64,000 nt of DNA, taken from Ligustrum vulgare (taxonomy: Eukaryota; Streptophyta; Magnoliopsida; Lamiales; Oleaceae). The stretch is taken from contig OY743189.1 in the NCBI GenBank assembly GCA_963555705.1, positions 761,501 through 825,500 on the forward strand, in the 5' to 3' direction. A model generated the notes under the pieces. The model was not told where the DNA came from and made no database searches. It was given only the letters and a program-made list of their open reading frames with translations. This document shows positions 47,477 to 59,299 of this stretch, piece after piece. How positions within the stretch are numbered: the first letter of the stretch is position 1; each line of letters starts with the position of its first letter. The position numbers and the translations under genes were made by a program.

Positions 47477-48105
47477 ATGGAGGGATCAAAACTAAGACAG
47501 ATCAAAACAATATGTGTATTTTGTGGATCACATGTGGGGAAAGGTTTTGGGTATCTTGAAGTAGCAGTAGACCTTGGAAAGAAACTCGGGGAGAAAGGTA
47601 TCAATCTTGTGTATGGAGGAGGTAGCAGTGGTCTGATGGGCTGTGTTTCCCAATCTGCTCTCACAGAGAAAGTAAGGGTGATTGGTGTGATTCCTATCCC
47701 TTTAGCAGATATATCAGGCAAAACACGAGGTCATGAAGTACAAACTCTATCTATTCATGAACGCATAACTTGTATGCTGTATGAATCTGATGCATTTATA
47801 GCCCTGCCCGGAGGTTTTGGCACCTTAGAAGAAATCTAGATCTCCATACTAAGCCTATTGGGCTATTAAATGTTAACCATTTCTTTGATGGTTTGTTAAC
47901 ATTTCTAGATTATGCTGTGGAACAGGGATTCATCTCTCCATTTTCCAGAAGGATTCTCATTTCTGCTCCGACTATTGATGAACTATTGGAAAAGCTGCAG
48001 TCATATATGCCAATACAAGATCCAGCAGGATTAAAGATAGATTGGTCGCAAGGAAGGGGAGTCAAGTGAAAAAGGAGTCCGGTTAATGTAAATTTGACTT
48101 TGTGA
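47477..48105 (+). pseudogene. LOG: LOG-like gene of cassette B, deleted and truncated
   Basis: Starts MEGSKLRQIKTICVFCGSHV and keeps LVYGGGSSGLMG, SIHERITCM and ALPGGFGTLEEI. A 25-bp deletion, bounded by a CT microhomology, then produces a stop (GAA ATC TAG) at 47837-47839. Downstream sequence still matches cassette A up to 48105, with a second lesion (CGA to TGA near 48067). Loss of the region after the PGG motif removes part of the active site, so no enzyme is expected. Ile follows the catalytic-type Arg here too. Confidence 0.85.
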
Positions 48106-48114
48106 ATCCTAAAA

Positions 48115-48436
48115 TAGGTGGGGGTAGAGTACGGAGTAAACTCACTCTAGAGACACCCCTCTGGTTTCCTAGGATATCCTTAATGTTTAGATCTTGTGTG
48201 TGTACCTCAAATGTGGTAGATCACGGAGTACTTTTACTCTCGAAACACACATCTTTGAAGGTTTGTCTTTGTTTCCTCAAAAGATCAGAGGTGGTAGGAT
48301 ACGGCTACTCCGGAAACACATCTCTCATTGTGAGGACTTTCCATGTTTCTCTCTTTAGCATTTGCGTGTTCCATGTATTTCCTTTGAAGTGTGACTCTTG
48401 TGTGTTCTCTTCATTGAGAACTAATAATATCTATGT
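48115..48436 (+). ncRNA. Structured 3' region of cassette B: three stem-loops
   Basis: Units at 48115-48162, 48211-48252 and 48287-48325 match those of cassette A. Unit 2 keeps its outer stem by a paired change (ATGTG/CACAT against AGGTG/CACCT), and its inner loop varies (CTTT versus TTCT) while the GGAGTA/TACTCT stem is kept. Homology to cassette A ends near 48436. Confidence 0.65.
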
Positions 48437-48654
48437 TTGACTATGAAGTAATTGTTATCATGAAATGAGTTAAAGGGTAATGCATTGCATATTTGTCGAA
48501 GTATCAAAACAATTTTGGTCAACAATCATTTCACTCTCAAAGCAAAAAAAATAAGTGATCAAATAAATGTATTACAAGAGTTTAATGAAGAAAAGAAGAT
48601 GATTTCAAGTCATTTAGGGATTGTGTATGAAAATTTTAAAATGAATCCCTTATT

Positions 48655-48870
48655 TCAGCCACTTTCGGTCGACCGAAAGTATGAACCGGTCGACCGAAAC
48701 TCTGCAGAGTAAAAATCAGGAAGCTGCAGACACTTTCGGCTGACTAATGGTCGACCGAAAGTCTGGTTTCGATCGTACAGTTGGTCGACCGAAACATCTT
48801 TCGGTTGAGCATTTGTTCGACCGAAAAGACAGTTTCGGTCGTCCGACAAAGGTTCGGTCGACCGAAATCA
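48655..48870. repeat. Cluster of GTCGAC palindromes
   Basis: About seven copies of GGTCGACCGAAA or variants, some as full palindromes (TTTCGGTCGACCGAAA), in 215 bases of the copia interior. The same motif clusters in its LTRs. They look like diverged short inverted repeats. Confidence 0.8.
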
Positions 48871-49043
48871 ATAAAAATTTAAATTTTTCATTTGATTTCG
48901 GTTAAAACATGTAACATACAATTATGCATAAACCACATATTAGCACCATGTTTCATATTCATACTCAACATATTTTGTATGTAAGAAATTTTTATGAAGA
49001 GCAAGATGCTTTAATCAAAAATGTTGATTCATAGAAATTTAAA

Positions 49044-49961
49044 TCATTGATAATTTAAAGTCCAAGATGTATCAAAGAAATTTACCTCATCCTCAATAGT
49101 CATGAAGCACATGTTGGCCATTTCATCTTGACTATCATCTTCATCTTGCTCATCATCACTTTCATCCCAAGTGGCTTGTAGAGCTTTCTTTTTGAAGAAT
49201 CTTTTCTTGCTTCGGCACTTGGTACTTTTGTGACCATGTGATAATTTAAGAGCAATTTCGCGCTTGACCTCTTCTTTTCCTTTTCTTGTCCTCTCCTTTG
49301 TTTCGGCATTGTTGAGCTCATAAGTCATCAATGTTCCATAAAGCTCCTCCAATGGATGTGTGTTGACGTCTATCGTGTTTTCGATCAACATCCTTAATGG
49401 ATTCCATTCTTGGGAGAGAGACCTAAGAATTTTACTCACAAGTTCACCGTTAGTAAATTTATGATCAAAGCCTTTAAGACCATTTACAATATCGGTAAAA
49501 CGAGTAATCATGCAAGTAATTGGCTCATTTTGCTTCATAAAGAAATTTTCAAAATCTTTAATCAAAAGATTTATTTTTGTTTCTTTAACCTTATTTGTGC
49601 CCAAGTGTGTGACTTCTAAAGCATGCCAAATATCGTGTGCGGAATCACATGTGCTAATACGATTAAATTCATTAATATCCAAAGCACAATAGAGTATATT
49701 TTTGGCCCTAGCATTTAAAGTCAATTTCCTCCTATCATTTTCATCATATTCCTCTCCGGGTTTTAAAATAGTTTGATCCGGTTTTCCATCAATCTTAATG
49801 ACCATAGTAAGCACATGAGGACCGGATTCAATGACATCCCAAATATTATAATCAATGGATTGAATAAAAATCATCATTCTAGTTTTCCAATAATTATAAT
49901 TTGTACCATTAAAGAAAGGAGGACGATTTGTAGAATGCCCCTCAAGATTATGGTTAGCCAT
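49044..49961 (-). CDS. Copia-type gag protein
   Basis: 305 aa, ATG 42 bases from the primer site. It begins MANHNLEGHSTNRPPFFNGT and NYNYWKTRM, the copia gag start, and continues with the UBN2-like core (LNARAKNILYCALDINEFNR; ITCMITRFTDIVNGLKGF). The C-terminus is acidic (DESDDEQDEDDSQDE). The expected CCHC zinc knuckle is reduced to HGHKSTKC, so RNA packaging may be impaired. Gag forms the virus-like particle; without pol in cis, movement would need enzymes from another element. Confidence 0.85.
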   Translation of the reverse strand: MANHNLEGHSTNRPPFFNGTNYNYWKTRMMIFIQSIDYNIWDVIESGPHVLTMVIKIDGKPDQTILKPGEEYDENDRRKLTLNARAKNILYCALDINEFNRISTCDSAHDIWHALEVTHLGTNKVKETKINLLIKDFENFFMKQNEPITCMITRFTDIVNGLKGFDHKFTNGELVSKILRSLSQEWNPLRMLIENTIDVNTHPLEELYGTLMTYELNNAETKERTRKGKEEVKREIALKLSHGHKSTKCRSKKRFFKKKALQATWDESDDEQDEDDSQDEMANMCFMTIEDEVNFFDTSWTLNYQ

Positions 49962-50016
49962 TTACTCAAGATTGTAAGATCTTTTAAAAAATGAGCACCT
50001 AAGCTCTGATACCAAT

Positions 50017-51815
50017 TGTTAGCCCAAGTGTAAACTAACCAAGAGGGGGGTGAATTGGTTTATAAAACTTTTTCGATAAATAATCTCAAACTTAAAACCA
50101 ATAGGTACAAGTATTAGCACTTAGTGATACAAGTAACTAAACTATCAATGTAGTGTGCTATATATGTGTAAACTTAATTGATAAGGCAAGTATAGCACTA
50201 AGATAAAGCGTTGCACAATATAAATTGATAGAATAGAGTAAGTGCGATGTAAGTAAATAAAAGGGATGAGAGAGTGCAAACGCGATTTATGGAGGTTCAA
50301 TCAACCAACGTGATCTACGTCCCCCGTTACCGAGCTCTCCGTCACGAGCAAGGCCAAATCCACTATTTTGGTAACTTACAACAAGGAGTACCAAATCCTT
50401 AGGCGACTTACAACAAGGAGCGCCTATCCTTTACAATCGAGTTTTCACACGGCTCTCGAAACCAACAATCGAGTTTTGACAAGGCTCTCGAAAACCAACA
50501 ATCGAGTTTTCACAAGGCTCTCGAAACCAATCAATATAATGAATTGAGTTTACAATTGAAATAACTCTCTTGACAAATGATATACTCAAATTAAGTACCG
50601 AGAGAGTTAGGCTAACACTTCAATAGATAGCAATGAATTAAGCTCGAGTGTTAGAGAAAAATTTTGATGCAAATGATAATAAAAAGTTCGATGCAATCAA
50701 ACAAAGTTTTTCAAATGATCTCTTGTTAAAATATTGAATCAAATTAGGTACCAAGAGATGCCTCACTTGAATAATTAACAATAAGTTAAGCTCAAAGTGT
50801 TTAGGCAATGGAACTTTGATGAATCAAATGATGATGAAAAATGTAGTACAAATAATCAAAGTTCCTTAATTGGAATTTCTCTCTTTTAAAAGATTAAAAC
50901 AAGTTTAGAACAAAGAGAGACTTACACTTCAATTCCAATATAGTGTGAAGATGTTGAAGAAGTTTAAACAAAAATAAAACCAAGAATCTTCACAAAACTT
51001 TCTTCCAAAAACTTTGATGAATTTGATAAAACAAAGTTTAGATCAATCAAAGTTTTATGAAAATAAAAGATGAATAAAAACCAAGTAAGAACAATAAATT
51101 TTCACAAGAAAGTTTTTCTAAAATTTCTTCTATTTTTCTTAGAATTGAATTCAAATGAGATGGCTATTTATAGATCAAGAAATTTTGAGCTTCAGCCAGT
51201 TTCGGTCGACCGGTTCTTGAGTTTCGGTCGACCGAAAGTTTGAATATAGCCGTTGCATTATAGCCGTTAAACTTTCGGTTGATCAGGCTATTTCGGTCGA
51301 CCAGACTTTCGGTCGATCAAGTATACTTTCGGTCCCGAAAGTATAAAAACATGATTTTTTATTTTAATGTCAAAAAGTTTATTTTCCCAAAAACTATTTC
51401 ATGTTATGATTTGAAAAATCATTTTTATGCAATTGATGAATTTTCAAGTAAGTTTCTTTGATGCATAAAAATCATTTTCGAGCTCGTTGAATTTCATCGC
51501 TAAAGATTGAGAGTGTTATACCTTTACATACGTTAAATCAACTCTAATCTTGTATGCTTGAATTCTTGATCTTCATGTCATGCTTTTCAACCTCAATTTT
51601 GATCTTTGAATATCTTCAGTGATTTCATGATCTTCTTTGCGTCCCATGTGCTCGATCACATAATTTTGATTTATATCTTTAAGAGACGATTTGAACATTG
51701 AGTGCTTTGAATATTTATCATTACATGAAACACTTGAAGCACACTTGTTAGCAACACAATAAATTCTTGTTTGTTATGATCAAAACAATAAGGTCAAATT
51801 GACCATAGGTCAACA
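50017..51815 (-). repeat. Right LTR of the copia-type element
   Basis: 1799 bp. Differences from the left LTR noticed: AAATTTTGATG versus AAACTTTGATG, AGCTCAAAG versus AGCTTAAAG, GCCGTTGC versus GCCATTGC, TTTCCCAA versus TTTTCCAA, TTTGCGTCC versus TTTTCGTCC. Confidence 0.9.
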
Positions 51816-53191
51816 GACCGTACAGTTGAAATCGGCTGAAAATAATATTCTACACATTCAAATAATTTAATTCACATTTGATACTAGAAGCCCATCATAT
51901 GGATTTGGATCAATAGAGTGGCAACTGCTACGAGTTGGTGGTGGGGGAGTCGGAGTTATGTTCACATCAGCATCAAGATTTAAGCCAATGTGCTGAATGA
52001 TAGAATCATATTTTTGTTGCATACTATCGAACTTATTTTGCGACTTCGACCTGACTCGATTGTTCTCCCTCATGATCATATCTTTAATAGTATCTACTGA
52101 CACAACCTCACTCGATCATCTATTGGAATTATCGAGCTTCCCATATACATATCTGATCGTGACATAGACACCATGCCCCCTCACCCGTCGAGGATGCTCC
52201 TCCTTCCCAAGGGCTTCGGATAAGAAATCATGGTGTCTATTTTGGACAAATGTCCTTTGAATGGCTTCCTCCCATTTCTCAATCAGTTCCAAAAGAAAAA
52301 AAAAGTGAGAATTTAATATAAATACACTTCAATAAATTTTAATTCACACTATGAAAAAATGGGAGGCTATACTTATAATTTTTTCACACACCCCCCTCGT
52401 TCTCATTGGGATGTAATAGATTCCATCGTCTTTCTTCTTGGGTCTGTTTGAGGACACTCCGGCCTCACCCCAACATAACCAGCTTGGATTAAAAAGTTTG
52501 GATCCTCATTCTGCAGTAACCTTTCCTTAACATTCTGACTTTTTTCCTTGAAAAAAAAGCACAAACTTTTAGTCTTTCAACTCAGTATAAAAAATGAATA
52601 AGAATTGTGACATTATACAGACCTTGAAAATCTCAGTCTCGCGTTCTTTATTGAATTTTTTCCATTGTTCCTCTGTCAAGAAATCATAGAGCTAAGTAGG
52701 TCATGTGTATTTTGGGTACTCCTTGTTGATGAAATCATGCACCAACCTTGTTTTGAAATCTTTCCATAGCGAACCTGCAACTCTCAAAATAGTTTTTTTC
52801 AAATTGTCATCAGGTATGTTGAACTCCCTCTAAAACACAACAATAATATGCAATGTTATTTCAAAAAGATTAATTACTAATTAACTACACGCGCGCACAC
52901 ACACACACACATATGTGATACCTTTATATCTTCCTAAATCGTGTTCTTAAGGCCTCGATCAACTTTGTACCAGTCATTGATATTTATATCAACTTGAATA
53001 CAGACCAAAAACCCAATATAAGACTTGAAGTTCTTCTTATATGGTCCGATCGGTCTATTATGCTCATCAAATTCAATGACTTTCACTTCCTGCACATTCT
53101 TCTTTATCTTTTTGCAAGTTGTTGGCCCTATAGTCTTTTTCTTTTGGCTAATGGACTGATCATGATCAGATGAACATGAAAAAGTAGCCAT
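51816..53191 (-). pseudogene. CACTA second gene, N-terminal part
   Basis: Starts at 53191 with MATFSCSSDHDQSISQKKKT and includes VIEFDEHNRPIGPYKKNFKS, typical of plant CACTA TNPA/TNP1-like proteins. It continues through SLWKDFKTRLVHDFINKEYP (about 52790-52720), EEQWKKFNKERETEIFK, EKWEEAIQRTFVQNRHHDFL and MIMRENNRVRSKSQNKFDSM (52080-52010), up to the copia insertion at 51816. In-frame stops interrupt it. It is continued at 44056. Confidence 0.7.
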
Positions 53192-53296
53192 GACTTTGAA
53201 GGTTACTATTCAACATACCTGCATGTATAACAACACAAAAAAAAATATGTAGCATATTAATTAGTGTTATCAAAAAAGGATATTTTCAACTAATAG

Positions 53297-53297
<1 letters not shown>

Positions 53298-53330
<33 letters not shown>
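53298..53330. repeat. (TA)n microsatellite
   Basis: About 15 TA units in the spacer between the two CACTA genes. Confidence 0.9.
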
Positions 53331-53331
<1 letters not shown>

Positions 53332-53569
53332 AATTATACAAAGTTATAAGAATGTAAATGATCTTACACAACTAACAATCACAAACGATGGTCATTCCAC
53401 AATCCTTCCTTCATGATCCTAACGCATTTAATCGATTTAAAGGTTATCTTTCCCTGAAGTTGAATCCATTTGTATACCAATAGAAAATGGAGGGGTTTTA
53501 TCAGAGTGGTCGTAGTCTTCTTCTTCCACCACATCACCAATGCCAACAATCATGAGACTTCATACCAAC

Positions 53570-56500
53570 CAATTTCAGGTCCTTCATCAACACAGGACTT
53601 TTGATGTTTGAAGAGTATCCAGATGGAACCTTAACAGCATTTAAGCACTCACAAAAGCTTGTTTTCTCCTTTTAAGATAGAATATAACAAGTTGGGGTAA
53701 AAAGGTATGTTTTTCCGACTCTTGAGGTGCTAATTTATCTCATATCCCCATTTCTACCGTGTCTTTTCTAACTTTGATACCATCTTTCGCCTTTCCTTGA
53801 ATGTTCAGTAATGTCCCGATGATACTATCACATACATTTTTCTCCACATGCATTACACCAAGACAATACCTTACATGTAAATGTTCCAAGTATGGTAGAT
53901 CCCAAAATATGGGTCTCTTCTTCCAAAGACTCTTTTGAGGAGGCTTAAAAGGTTTGCCAAACATGACATCAATATTTTTAACTCGTTCATAAACCTCCCT
54001 GTTAACGGAAAGTGGGAAACTCGAGTCTCGATTTTTTCATTGAATGCTTTTTTCTTCTTTCAATTAGGATGGTGAACATGGAGAAAAATTTGATGACTCA
54101 TGATAAGTGTATTTTATACACTTATTTGTATGTCTAAATTAGGTGTAATTATTGTCATTTTGGAATATTTGCTATTTAATTTGTGTTTATCGTTTACTTT
54201 TCAGAAAATATCCCAAAAGATGAAGAATGATGAAATCAATGGAAAAAGGACACAATTGGATGTTAATTGGAGCTAAATTGGACAAGTGAGGAGTTTGTGA
54301 CAACAACCGGGAAACATGCGTGGTGCCAAAGTGAAGAAATCAAAGGTTGGAGGAACGAATTGAAGGATATGAGAGCTTAAATGGGCAAATCAAGAAGAAG
54401 ATAAAGTTTGGGGACTAAATTGCAACAATTGAAAGTTGAGGATTGAAGGTGCAATTAAAAGTCAGGGACTAAATTGTACAGCCGAGAAAAGAGGAAGTCG
54501 CGATCGCTGGATACGTTCCACGCGATCGCGAGATGGTGCAAATTCTTAACCCGAGAGTTTTTAACGTCTACCACGCGATCGCCAGAGGTTCTACCACGTG
54601 ATCGCGCGGTTGTCCGACTAGGCCGCAGATCAGATTTTTCTCGCGATTTTTAACAGGCTTTGGGCTTTTTGACCTAGGTTTTCTCCAAAACCTATATATA
54701 CAACATAAGAGGTACGAAAATCAGACCTTTGCCTCTCCAAAGAACTAGCCACAACTGAGAATTCAACATCAAATCCTTGGAGATTCCAACATCGCAGAGG
54801 GGCGTGAATTGAAAACAATTGAAGAATTGATAATTAGTGCAATCTTTCCATTCTTTATATTGTTTTTCAATGAACGTTTATTTTCACTGTTTTTGTTATT
54901 TCATGATGATGTGTAACTAATTTTAACGTTGGGATGAACGATATAGCCTAGTTAATTATTTTAATGTCATATTCCTTGTTTTAACGCTTTAATGCATGTG
55001 TTGATTTATTAGTGCGTTTAATGTGTGAATGAACTGGCCACTTATTCATGATTTCATGTGTTATTTCCATAATCCGAGAGGTGAGTTAATAACATAGATC
55101 TAGGTAATAAATCCGGTAATTGAACGAGAGATAGAGATATACTCTTGTAATTATTGCGGTCGTGTGTGAATTCTTGTGTGTAATGCATCTATTTAAGGAA
55201 TATTCGGACCCGCTGTAGAGATACAAGGTTGACTTATTTAGGTAGGATTGATTTAAAATCGATAAAGGAATCTCAATTTAAATTAGTGAATTCGACCGAA
55301 CACACAAATAGGAAATAAAACTGGAATTGGAATTGATTTAATTAGCTAATTGAATTCGTGAATCCCAACTACTTTACAATCTTATTTGAAAACAAAACAA
55401 TTTAACAATTCTCTTTAATTCTTTAGTTCCATTTCTTAATTCTAGATCGTTATTCTTAAAACGATTTTCCTTTGTTCAAATAAAGTTAAGAACTGAAATA
55501 TTTCGGTAATTAATAGCAGTCCTCGGGGGAACGATAATCCGGACTCTAAGGTCCACTTTATTACTTGATTACGATATCGTGCACTTGCGATTTCAAACAC
55601 AACAACTCATAAACACATTTTTCTTACAATTTTTTAACCAAAGATCAACAGTGTCTTCCTCACAAATGGGACATGCTTTAGCTCATTTGTTAGTATAACT
55701 CGACAGGTTACCATAAGCTAGAAAATCATTTATGGTGCAAAATATCATAGCACTTAAGGTGAAATTCATTTGGCTATGTGCATCAAATGTCGACAAACCT
55801 TCATTCCACAATAGTCTTAAATATTCAATTAATGGCGTTAGGTAAACATCTATGTCATTTCCCGATTGTTTAGACCCTGATATTAGCAACGACAACACGA
55901 TGTACTTGCGCTTCATACATAACCAGGGGGAATATTGTAAATCACCAAAAGAACCGGCCAAGTGCTATGTCAACTACTCGTGTTACAGTATGGATTCATC
56001 CCATTTGTGCATAGTCCAAGCCTAAGATTCCTATCTTTGCCACAAAATTCGGGAAACATCCTATTAATGTTCCTCCATTGAAGAGAATCGATAGGATGTC
56101 TTAGTTTTCCATCTTCTTTCCTCTCTTCAACATCCCATCGCATGTTTTGAGCATCCTTTGCATTAACAAACAAGCGTTTAAATCTTGGTATTCTGGGTAG
56201 GTACCATAACACCTTTGCCGGAGAGCCTTTCTTATCCTCCCAATTATCATTTCCGTGCTTTCACTTATACCTTGATGCCCCACACTTTAGACACAGATGC
56301 AAGTCCTTATACTCATTCCGATACAATACACAATCATTTGGACATGCATGTATCCTCTCGATCTCCATACTCATCGGGTCAACATTTTATTTGCCTCATA
56401 AATTAAAGTAGGAAGCTCATTATGCTTTGAAAACATTTGTCGTAAAAGTTCCAATAATGTCATGAAACTCCTGTCATTCCACCTATTCTTTGCTTTCAAG

Positions 56501-56990
56501 TTATACGATTTGAACACAGCAGACAATTTTGTGAATTTATTACAACCATAAAACAAAGGTTTTTTAGAATCATTGAACATGTTATCGAATATATGAGGTT
56601 ATTCAATGAAATCTTGTTGTATGTCACATATCATCTCATCTATCCGATCATTTCGAATCATTCTCGTCATTCTCCACATTAATCTCATCATTATTGCACC
56701 CTCATTTTTATCGGTGCTCGTCCTTGGAAGTATACTCTCACCATGCCATATCCACCGTGTATAACCCTCCTTAAACCTACGACGAATCAAATGGCTCTTC
56801 ACTTGTTCAGAGTTACGAAACTTTCTCAAACTCTTACAATCACAATAGGGACATAAAATCATTTCTTCCCTTTTTTTATTTTGTTTTCCTCGGCACATTT
56901 TATAAATTCTTCAATTTCTTTCATATATTCTAGTGTATTACGTCTCCCATACATCCAACTTCGATCAAAATCTAACGACCTATATATCAA
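53570..56990 (-). pseudogene. TNP2-like transposase of the CACTA element
   Basis: Minus-strand order: SWMYGRRNTLEYMKEIEEFI (about 56970), a Cys-rich association domain ending YTRWIWHGE (about 56750), MSMEIERIHACPNDCVLYRN (about 56370-56310), YLPRIPRFKRLFVNAKDAQN and DSLQWRNINRMFPEF with LRLGLCTNGMNPY (56212-55980; Transposase_21/TNP2 core), then CEEDTVDLWLKNCKKNV-like sequence interrupted by a solo LTR. After that come LWKKRPIFWDLPYLEHLHVR and LGVMHVEKNVCDSIIGTLLN (53964-53740; DUF4218 start) and SPVLMKDLKLVGMKSHDC (about 53570). Frameshifts, stops and a missing C-terminus make it inactive. The family cuts and pastes CACTA elements. Confidence 0.8.
54101..55604. repeat. Solo LTR, 1504 bp, inside TNP2
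   Basis: Begins TGATAAGTGTATTTTATACA and ends AAACACAACA, with a perfect 5-bp duplication ACTCA at 54096-54100 and 55605-55609. It contains a GGGACTAAATTG-type repeat (54410-54480), GCGATCGC palindromes (54500-54605) and the CGGACTCTAAGGTCCACTTT block common in such LTRs. Removing it restores the CACTA coding order. I suspect a gypsy family (Athila-like) but no interior is present. Confidence 0.85.
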
Positions 56991-57955
56991 AATATTCACA
57001 ATGTATTAAAACAAATGAAATCATCTTAAATTATAAATTTCATTTTTTAATTTATAAAATCCTACGAAAATTTTGGCAAAATCTCTCCTATAAAACGGAT
57101 TTAGCCAACCTGTAGGGAGAATCAAAATGTCACAATAAAATTGAAACATTCAACCCCAACATATCCAAAACTCAACCACAACTTCAGTCAAACTCCAACA
57201 TCATCATCTACTCCAAAATTAATCTGACATCAATTCTCAACTCCCCAATATCAAATGTCTATCAAGAATTGTATATTCTGTAAAAAAATAACATTCTAAA
57301 ATTTCATTAAAACTACAACAATTCAAAAACTGCAATATATCCATCTACTAACTCAAAATCAACAATATAAAATTAACGTTCAAGCTAAGCTAATAAAAAA
57401 CCCATTTAAACCAATTCACACATAAATTCAATCATATATATAAAAAAATCGCTACACCATATAAATATATACATGATATACATACAGTACAATATATATA
57501 TATATACACACGTACACACACAACATATAAATACACACAGACACATATATATGTAAATATATATAAAAATAGACAACATATAAATACACACAGATGTACA
57601 TACACACCTTGCTCAAGGGTGAGGAGAGGCGGGAGGTGGCAACGACGGTGGGAGTGGGCAGGGGCGGGGCCGGTCTAGAGAGAGAGAACCTAGTTGATGG
57701 TAGTGTGGTGGTAGTGTGGGTGTGAATAGCGGAGTTAATGGTGATGGAGGAGTGAAAGAGAGAAGTGTGAGTGTTTTGTGTAAGAAAGGAGAGAAATGGC
57801 AGTCTCGCGGCGCGCGTTAGGTTTAAAATGTAGAAGAATATGCGTCGGTTCCGTCAGCATCGTATTTACAAAATTGTCACCGCTATTTTGATAAGCGTCG
57901 ATTTTCCTAAAAAGCGATGTAAATTACTTAATTTTTTGTCGTATTTGCAATAGCG
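56991..57955. other. CACTA right-end non-coding region
   Basis: AT-rich with TA/CA tracts near 57480-57580, a G-rich block at 57610-57800, then subterminal GCGTCGGTT repeats and the end at 57955. It should hold the promoter of TNP2. Confidence 0.6.
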
Positions 57956-58488
57956 ACCCCACATTCTCATAAAAAGAGGAAAAGTCTCAAAAATTTGAGA
58001 AAATAAAAAGGAGACCAAACGGACACTAAATCTATCCCTATTATAAATTCAAATAAATAAAATAAAACAAAATATATTCATCTCACCCTAAAACGTGATA
58101 TGGCCCCATTACTTTTATGTCATGTTTTATATAATCTATAAAAACTCATATTAATCCTTTTAATTTTGTTTTTATACGAAATGATTTATTGTGATCTTGG
58201 TCAAATGTATTATTGTTTAAGTTTTACTGGAAAATGTTTTATGGATTATAACGTTCTAGTCAAACATAAATTTTAAGGGAATATAAAAAGATTCAAAAGA
58301 AATAAATGAAAATAAATATTAGAGGATGAATTTAGATTGATATATTTTATTTATACTAGTAATAAGCACGTTTTAAGTATATGATGAATGAGATGCGAAA
58401 TGTTTTGTAGTACTAATACTATTTTGAAAGTAGTTGAAGTAAAAAATATCATTAAAAGAAAAAATTAAAAATGATAAAAGGTTTTATG
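57956..58488. other. AT-rich sequence without recognisable features
   Basis: Begins with the CACTA target duplication ACC. No gene or repeat boundary is seen before the copia LTR at 58489. Confidence 0.5.
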
Positions 58489-58658
58489 TGTTATAAATTA
58501 GAGAGAAAAAGAAAAGTAAAAACACCAATAAACTTGTGTATTTTATTATGAAACAGAGCCCCATATATATAGGGGAAGAAAGAGATAAACAAAGTAATTA
58601 TAACTAGGGTTACAGAGGTACAATTATCATTCACTAATACAAGATGATATTTACAACA
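58489..58658 (-). repeat. Short copia LTR (170 bp)
   Basis: On the minus strand it starts TGTTGTAAATATCATCTTG after AAGGGGGAG and ends CTAATTTATAACA, with a TATA-like CCTATATATATGG and AATAAAATAC. Short LTRs with this start are typical of Ale-like copia. Confidence 0.8.
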
Positions 58659-59299
58659 CTCCCCCTTGAATGACATATTACAAAATATCCGCCTCACTAA
58701 AACCTTGTTTGATAAAAACTCAATGGGAAAAAATATCAAATCAAGGAAAAAGAGTACAGTTATTCTTGGAGTATTAAGATGAATGCTGCCTCGTTAAAAC
58801 CTCCTTAGGAAAACCTAATGAAACAAAACCTTTGGTTAAGGAAAAAGAGTACAGCTACTCCCCCTAGTGTTGATCGCTGTAAATCATCGAGTCGATGTAT
58901 CCCAATCTTGTGAACTGGTTTCTTGAATGTAGATGTTGGTAGTGCTTTTTGTAAATAAATCAGCTTAATTATATCTTGAGTGAATTTGTTGAAAATTCTA
59001 AAGTATTTTGATGTTGCCTCTTTAAAACCTTGTCAGAAAAACTCAAAGGGACAAAACCTGAACGAAGGGAAAAGAGTACAGTTACTCCCTCTGATTCAAT
59101 TTGTATTGAATCATCCTTCTGATTCAATCTCTATTGAATCATTCATATCTTGATCTCTTTAGGAGTCTCATTTAGGATAGTATATTAATAGATATTGATG
59201 ACAGTTTCCTCATTAAAAACCTTACCAGGAAAACCTCGTGGGACAAAACCTCGGTTAAGGAAAAAAGAATGTAGTGCATATTAGCTCCCTCTCATGGGA

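Larger units (their letters stand above)
44057..51815 (-). mobile_element. Young copia-type LTR element carrying the second CRP-LOG cassette
   Basis: LTRs of exactly 1799 bp (44057-45855 and 50017-51815) with TGTTAGCCC...GTCAACA ends. The reversed primer site GCTCTGATACCA is at 50003-50014, and the reversed purine tract TTTCCCCCTTTTTG follows 45855. Flanks are GACCA and GACCG (one mismatch). A copia-type gag lies next to the primer site on the minus strand; pol is absent, and in its place is a plus-strand CRP-LOG cassette. About five differences separate the LTRs (0.3 percent), so the insertion is recent. The GGGGGGTGAATTGG LTR block suggests a SIRE/Maximus-like lineage, from memory. Confidence 0.88.
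41097..57955 (-). mobile_element. CACTA (En/Spm) transposon with three nested insertions
   Basis: The left end CACTAGTACAATTTT at 41097 and the right end GCAATAGCG at 57955 (reverse complement CGCTATTGC) are imperfect inverted ends, with a perfect 3-bp duplication ACC at 41094-41096 and 57956-57958. Subterminal GCGTCGGTTGTA-type repeats occur inside both ends (41117-41330; about 57838-57955). Genes run leftwards: TNP2 (56990-53570), then a second gene with an Ulp1-like protease. Insertions are a hAT MITE (43157-43830), a copia-type element (44057-51815) and a solo LTR (54101-55604). Stops and deletions make it non-autonomous. Without insertions it would be about 6.9 kb. Confidence 0.82.
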
